Shown here piece by piece: positions 61,192 through 64,000 of a stretch of 64,000 nucleotides of DNA. Positions within the stretch are counted from its first letter, which is position 1. Each line of letters opens with the position of its first letter. The position numbers and the translations under genes are program-made. The notes under the pieces are model-generated. The model searched no databases, was not told the origin of the DNA, and saw only the letters and a list, made by a program, of their open reading frames with translations. This DNA is from Desulfovibrio sp. ZJ369 (GTDB lineage Bacteria; Desulfobacterota; Desulfovibrionia; Desulfovibrionales; Desulfovibrionaceae), in NCBI RefSeq assembly GCF_011039085.1, contig NZ_JAAKEI010000008.1:43774-107773 (forward strand). Reading direction: 5' to 3'.

Positions 61192-61668
61192 TCACACGCT
61201 CCCGGCTTCCCGCATGCTTAGCGCCAGATCGCACGCCGCGCGCAGGCCCAAAAGATAGCTTTGCACCCCAAAGCCCGCAATGCTGCCCGCGCAAACCCCG
61301 GAAAGCACGGACACCTGCCGGAAGGCCTCGCGGGCGTGCACATTGGACATATGCACTTCCACCACCGGCGTGGGAGGCTTTTTGTCCCGGAGCATGGCCA
61401 GAGCGTCGGCAATGGCGTAGCTGTAGTGGGTCCAGGCTCCGGCATTGATCACCACGCCCCGGATGTCCTCATCCAGAGCCCGGTGAATGCGCTCCACCAT
61501 TGCGCCTTCATGGTTGGTCTGAAAAAAGCTCAGCCTTGCGCCCAGCTCTGCGGCCAGGGCCTCAAGGCGCTCGTTGATTTCCTTGAGATCGGCAGTGCCG
61601 TAGTGCACGGGATCGCGCCTGCCGAACATGTTCAGGTTGACGCCGTGCAGGATCAGAATATGGGGCAT
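61192..61668 (-). CDS. aroQ: 3-dehydroquinate dehydratase, type II
   Basis: The 158-residue type II enzyme has the N-terminal ILILHGVNLNMFGRR, the catalytic NHEGAMVERIH segment, INAGAWTHYSYAI and VEVHMSNVHAREAFR. It forms 3-dehydroshikimate in the shikimate pathway. ATG 61668 gives the standard length, while longer in-frame starts run into aroE. It is 67 bases downstream of aroE on the same strand. Confidence 0.95.
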   Translation of the reverse strand: MPHILILHGVNLNMFGRRDPVHYGTADLKEINERLEALAAELGARLSFFQTNHEGAMVERIHRALDEDIRGVVINAGAWTHYSYAIADALAMLRDKKPPTPVVEVHMSNVHAREAFRQVSVLSGVCAGSIAGFGVQSYLLGLRAACDLALSMREAGSV

Positions 61669-61735
61669 GGGCTGCTCACGGGTAAGAAGTTGGGAGGAAT
61701 CCGCGCACTGTATGCCTGTAAATGCGCCGCACGCG

Positions 61736-62665
61736 TCAGCATGCCGCCTCTTTGCCCAGAGCCGCTTCCAGGGCCTGCCGTGCCGCCAGGGGCAGGCTCT
61801 GGCCGGTCCAGAGCCGGAACTGGGCGTCAGCCTGGCCGAAAAACATTTCCAGACCGGAGACGCACTGCCGGCCGGCCCGGCGGGCCTGACGCAAAAAGCG
61901 GGTTTCCAGCGGGTTATAAACAATGTCATAGGCCAGGCCCCGCGGCGCTGAGGGCGCAGCCGCATCCCGGCCGTCACAGTAGGAAGTCCCGCCCGCGCTG
62001 TCTATCGCATCCGCGACACTGCCGGGCACGTTGGCGAAAAAATCATAGGGGCTTTCCGTCTCGTGCTTGCCGCGCATGCCCAGGGGCGTGGCATTGACAA
62101 TGAGCTGCGCGGGCGCCTCATGGCGATCCTTCCAGGCCAGAGGCGTGAACGAAAAACGCTCGGCCAGGGGCAGATGAGAGCGATCCGAGGGCGTGGCCAC
62201 CCAGACCTGGCGCGTTCCGGCGGCGGCCAGCCCGGCCGCGGCCGCATGGGCCGCGCCGCCCGCGCCCAGCAGCAGCACAGTCATGCCTGCCAGCGGCAGG
62301 CCTGCCAGCGGAGCAAGAAAACCGGCCACATCCGTATTTTCCCCGCACAAACGTCCGTCCCGCCAATAGACGGTATTGGCGGCTCCGGCCAGGCGCGCCT
62401 GCTCGCTGACCTCATCCAGCAGAGGCATGAGGGCCATTTTGTGCGGAATGGTCACAGAGCAGCCCTGAATATCCAGCAGCCGCATGCTGTCGATGAAAGC
62501 GGCCAGGCGTTGGGGCGCGATTTCCCAGCGCAGATAAACGGCCGGGATGCCCAGGGCCTGAAAGCCGGTGTTGTGCAGCAGCGGCGAAAGACTCTGGCCC
62601 AGAGGCCAGCCGATCACGCCGTAGAGCGCTGCGGGCAGGAATGGAGCGGATAACGACGGGGACAT
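61736..62665 (-). CDS. aroE: Shikimate dehydrogenase
   Basis: The 309-residue enzyme has the substrate loop GWPLGQSLSPLLHN, the catalytic TIPHKMALMPLLDE lysine-aspartate pair and GENTDVAGF. The NADP site is LLLGAGGAAHAAAAGL, with INATPLGM-type VNATPLGM after it. It reduces 3-dehydroshikimate to shikimate. GGAGGG lies four to five bases before the ATG at 62665. A segment near residues 225-245 (AIDSAGGTSYCDGRDAAAPS) is an insertion relative to typical AroE. Confidence 0.95.
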   Translation of the reverse strand: MSPSLSAPFLPAALYGVIGWPLGQSLSPLLHNTGFQALGIPAVYLRWEIAPQRLAAFIDSMRLLDIQGCSVTIPHKMALMPLLDEVSEQARLAGAANTVYWRDGRLCGENTDVAGFLAPLAGLPLAGMTVLLLGAGGAAHAAAAGLAAAGTRQVWVATPSDRSHLPLAERFSFTPLAWKDRHEAPAQLIVNATPLGMRGKHETESPYDFFANVPGSVADAIDSAGGTSYCDGRDAAAPSAPRGLAYDIVYNPLETRFLRQARRAGRQCVSGLEMFFGQADAQFRLWTGQSLPLAARQALEAALGKEAAC

Positions 62666-62866
62666 GCACCCTCCGGCACGGCTGCGCAACGCGCCGTGAG
62701 ACGGCGCGAAAAAAGGCCGCGCCTGCGCGTGTGGGATTTTGCTGTGGCGTAGTTCCCCCAGCATAGCGTATTGCGCATGGGCAGGCAAGGCTGGGCGCGC
62801 CGCATCCAAGGGAGGGGCAGCTCCTTCCTGATTTTACTGAGCTCTTCTTTGCCGCCCCTTTCAGTT

Positions 62867-63282
62867 AGAATATTTTTTGATTGAAAATATTCATTTTTAA
62901 TCACTTCGCTGCCATCATTTCGCGTCCAGGCTTCAGCCGTTGCGACGAAGGAAGCTACGGATGGAGACAGCAATTAGTTACCACAAAAAACATGCAACGA
63001 AACCGCTGTCGCCATCCGTAAGGCTCGCAGACTCGCCAACGGCTGGCGCAAGCAAGCAAAGCTTGCTAACGGCTACCGCCGGCGCGGACGCCAGCTAGAG
63101 CAGATTACCTTTGACTTTTTATGAAAGTCAAAGGTGCCATTCAGGCGAAAAACGCGGTTTTCGCCTGAATGTACGCCGCGTTGCGGCGGCTGCCGCTTTC
63201 GCGTCAGCAGAGCATTTTTAAAGTGAAAATACTCTAACGCTGTCGCCAGAGCGTTTAGCCAATTTCATGAGCAAAACACTCT
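62867..63282. repeat. Longest compound dispersed repeat (C+E+F+D+B+A modules), copy 20
   Basis: This 416-base block joins, in order, a decayed C module (AGAATATTTTTTGATTG), the GCTGCCATCATTTCGCGTCCAG block and a long block shared with copy 6 (CGACGAAGGAAGCTACGGATG, GCAAGCAAAGCTTGCTAACGG). It then continues with a full D+B long element (about 63096-63235) and a final A module ending ACTCT. It contains most module types seen elsewhere and has more mismatches in its arms. Confidence 0.88.
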
Positions 63283-63345
63283 CAGCGAAAACAGAAGCCG
63301 GACCAGAGAAAAACAGGCGATCCACAGGAAAATACATGTCGCCGC
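63283..63345. other. Short spacer before the tRNA promoter
   Basis: No feature is seen apart from the promoter that follows. Confidence 0.3.
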
Positions 63346-63374
63346 TTGACAGCCGCGGCCCCAGGGCCTATATA
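63346..63374 (+). promoter_or_regulatory. Promoter of initiator tRNA
   Basis: TTGACA and TATATA are separated by 17 bases, a near-consensus sigma-70 promoter 30 bases upstream of the tRNA. Confidence 0.85.
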
Positions 63375-63404
63375 TTCTTCCGCGATAAGAAATATCGCGC
63401 ATGG

Positions 63405-63481
63405 CGCGGGGTGGAGCAGCTCGGTAGCTCGTCGGGCTCATAACCCGAAGGCCGCAGGTTCAAATCCTGCCCCCGCAACCA
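63405..63481 (+). tRNA. Initiator tRNA-fMet (anticodon CAT)
   Basis: The 77-base cloverleaf has a C1-A72 mismatch at the top of the acceptor (CGCGGGG/CCCCGCA), three G-C pairs in the anticodon stem (GGG/CCC around CTCATAA) and an encoded CCA. These are the marks of the bacterial initiator. Confidence 0.97.
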
Positions 63482-63493
63482 AAAGAATTACAG

Positions 63494-63526
63494 GCGGTTA
63501 GCTGTAAAAAGCTGACCGCTTTTTTC
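63494..63526 (+). terminator. Terminator of tRNA-fMet
   Basis: GCGGTTAGCT and AGCTGACCGC pair with one wobble around a 6-base loop and are followed by TTTTTT. Confidence 0.88.
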
Positions 63527-63797
63527 GTTCGGTGCTAACAAATTGCTAGCACGGCGCGCTTTTGCTACGGCTGATGTGAGCTGTCGCGTAAAATGAGAAT
63601 TTTTTTCACGATAAATGAGAACGTGCCGGAGCATTTTTTACGCTCTGGCACGTTCTTTGTGTATGGCCTCAATCCGCGTTGCCCGCGTGTGTCAGAGCAT
63701 ACACAAATCTAGCCCTCAATTATCCATCCCACAAAGTCCCCGGAGAGTATTAACAATATAATGTAAATATGTTATATCCCTCCAAAAGGAGAAACAC
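63527..63797. other. Region between tRNA-fMet and the transposase gene
   Basis: It holds a second hairpin (63619-63632 GAACGTGCCGGAGC with 63642-63655 GCTCTGGCACGTTC, one mismatch, then TTTGTG) and a very AT-rich stretch at about 63745-63780. No gene is supported. The left end of the insertion sequence probably lies here, but I cannot identify its inverted repeat. Confidence 0.45.
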
Positions 63798-64000
63798 ATG
63801 GAAGCAAAGCCCGACTGCCCAAAGTGCCATGCCAGCACGGTATATCGAAGCGGAAAGATTCTGGGAAAACAACGGTATCGCTGCAAGAATTGTGGATTTC
63901 AATTTACTCGCACCACTCCACGCGGCCGCCCGGCAAGTGAAAAAGCCCTTGCTGTCACGCTTTATACCATGGGTCTGTCCCTGTCTGCCATTGCCCGAAT
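63798..64000 (+). mobile_element. IS1-like transposase, N-terminal part (continues past window)
   Basis: The open frame from ATG 63798 runs off the window (67 codons visible). It starts with a zinc-ribbon (CPKCHASTVYRSGKI, then RYRCKNCGFQF) and a helix-turn-helix start (LYTMGLSLSAIAR), the layout of IS1-family InsA-type proteins. AAAGGAG precedes the ATG. The 3' part, and whether the gene is intact or needs frameshifting, cannot be judged. Confidence 0.8.

Overview
The window is about 64 kb of high-GC (low 60s percent by eye) bacterial chromosome. It almost certainly comes from a sulfate-reducing member of the Desulfovibrionaceae. The diagnostic genes are adenylylsulfate reductase (aprBA) followed by the quinone-interacting membrane complex qmoABC plus the small accessory gene qmoD, and a heterodisulfide reductase/NADH dehydrogenase operon of the flx-hdr type. 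No plasmid or phage region is visible. One IS1-like transposase starts at the very right edge. Species cannot be fixed from the sequence alone.

Layout. 0-2 kb: the end of an ABC-F protein, a Nudix hydrolase and an orphan Dam-type methylase. 2-5.5 kb (minus): a thiamine operon thiS-thiG-thiH-thiF behind a TPP riboswitch with a visible terminator. 5.6-9.1 kb: a lipid-linked sugar flippase and ilvD. 9.3-17.8 kb: a complete glycine reductase operon (glycine riboswitch, grdX, grdE, grdB, trxB, grdC, grdD, trxA, grdA, terminator). Two of its genes, grdB and grdA, contain an in-frame UGA read as selenocysteine. 17.9-20.8 kb: an AEC transporter and a chorismate mutase-EPSP synthase fusion. 21-30 kb: aprBA and qmoABCD. 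30-38 kb: housekeeping genes (slyX, dgkA, a YgiQ radical SAM enzyme, an EF-hand protein, a PaaK-like ligase, a ClC channel) and tRNA-Phe. 38-46 kb: holB, purA, a stand-alone AICAR transformylase, cobB and a glycosyltransferase. 46-53.7 kb: aminotransferase, rhodanese, flgE behind a sigma-54 promoter, rex, cobS, a nitroreductase and an HdeA-like periplasmic protein. 53.8-61.1 kb (minus): hdrC-hdrB-hdrA-flxCD-flxB-flxA. 61.2-62.7 kb: aroQ and aroE. 63.4 kb: initiator tRNA-Met, then the IS edge.

How the genes work together. Glycine, sensed by the riboswitch, would be reduced by selenoproteins A and B with electrons from thioredoxin reductase and thioredoxin. Protein C (GrdC/GrdD) then releases acetyl phosphate, which gives ATP. 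Next to this, AprBA receives electrons from the menaquinol pool through QmoABC for sulfate respiration. The Flx-Hdr complex links NAD(H) to low-potential carriers and a thiol/disulfide pair. The window therefore joins amino-acid fermentation, sulfate respiration and flavin-based electron transfer, with the NADH sensor gene rex nearby.

The strongest unexplained signal is a family of about 20 intergenic palindromic elements bounded by AGAGC and GCTCT. Sixteen genes use the TAG of an element edge (TAGAGC, one TAGGGC) as their stop codon. Four convergent gene pairs are separated by nothing but one such element, stop codon to stop codon. The pattern fits insertion at a TA dinucleotide inside stop codons, which would regenerate TAG.
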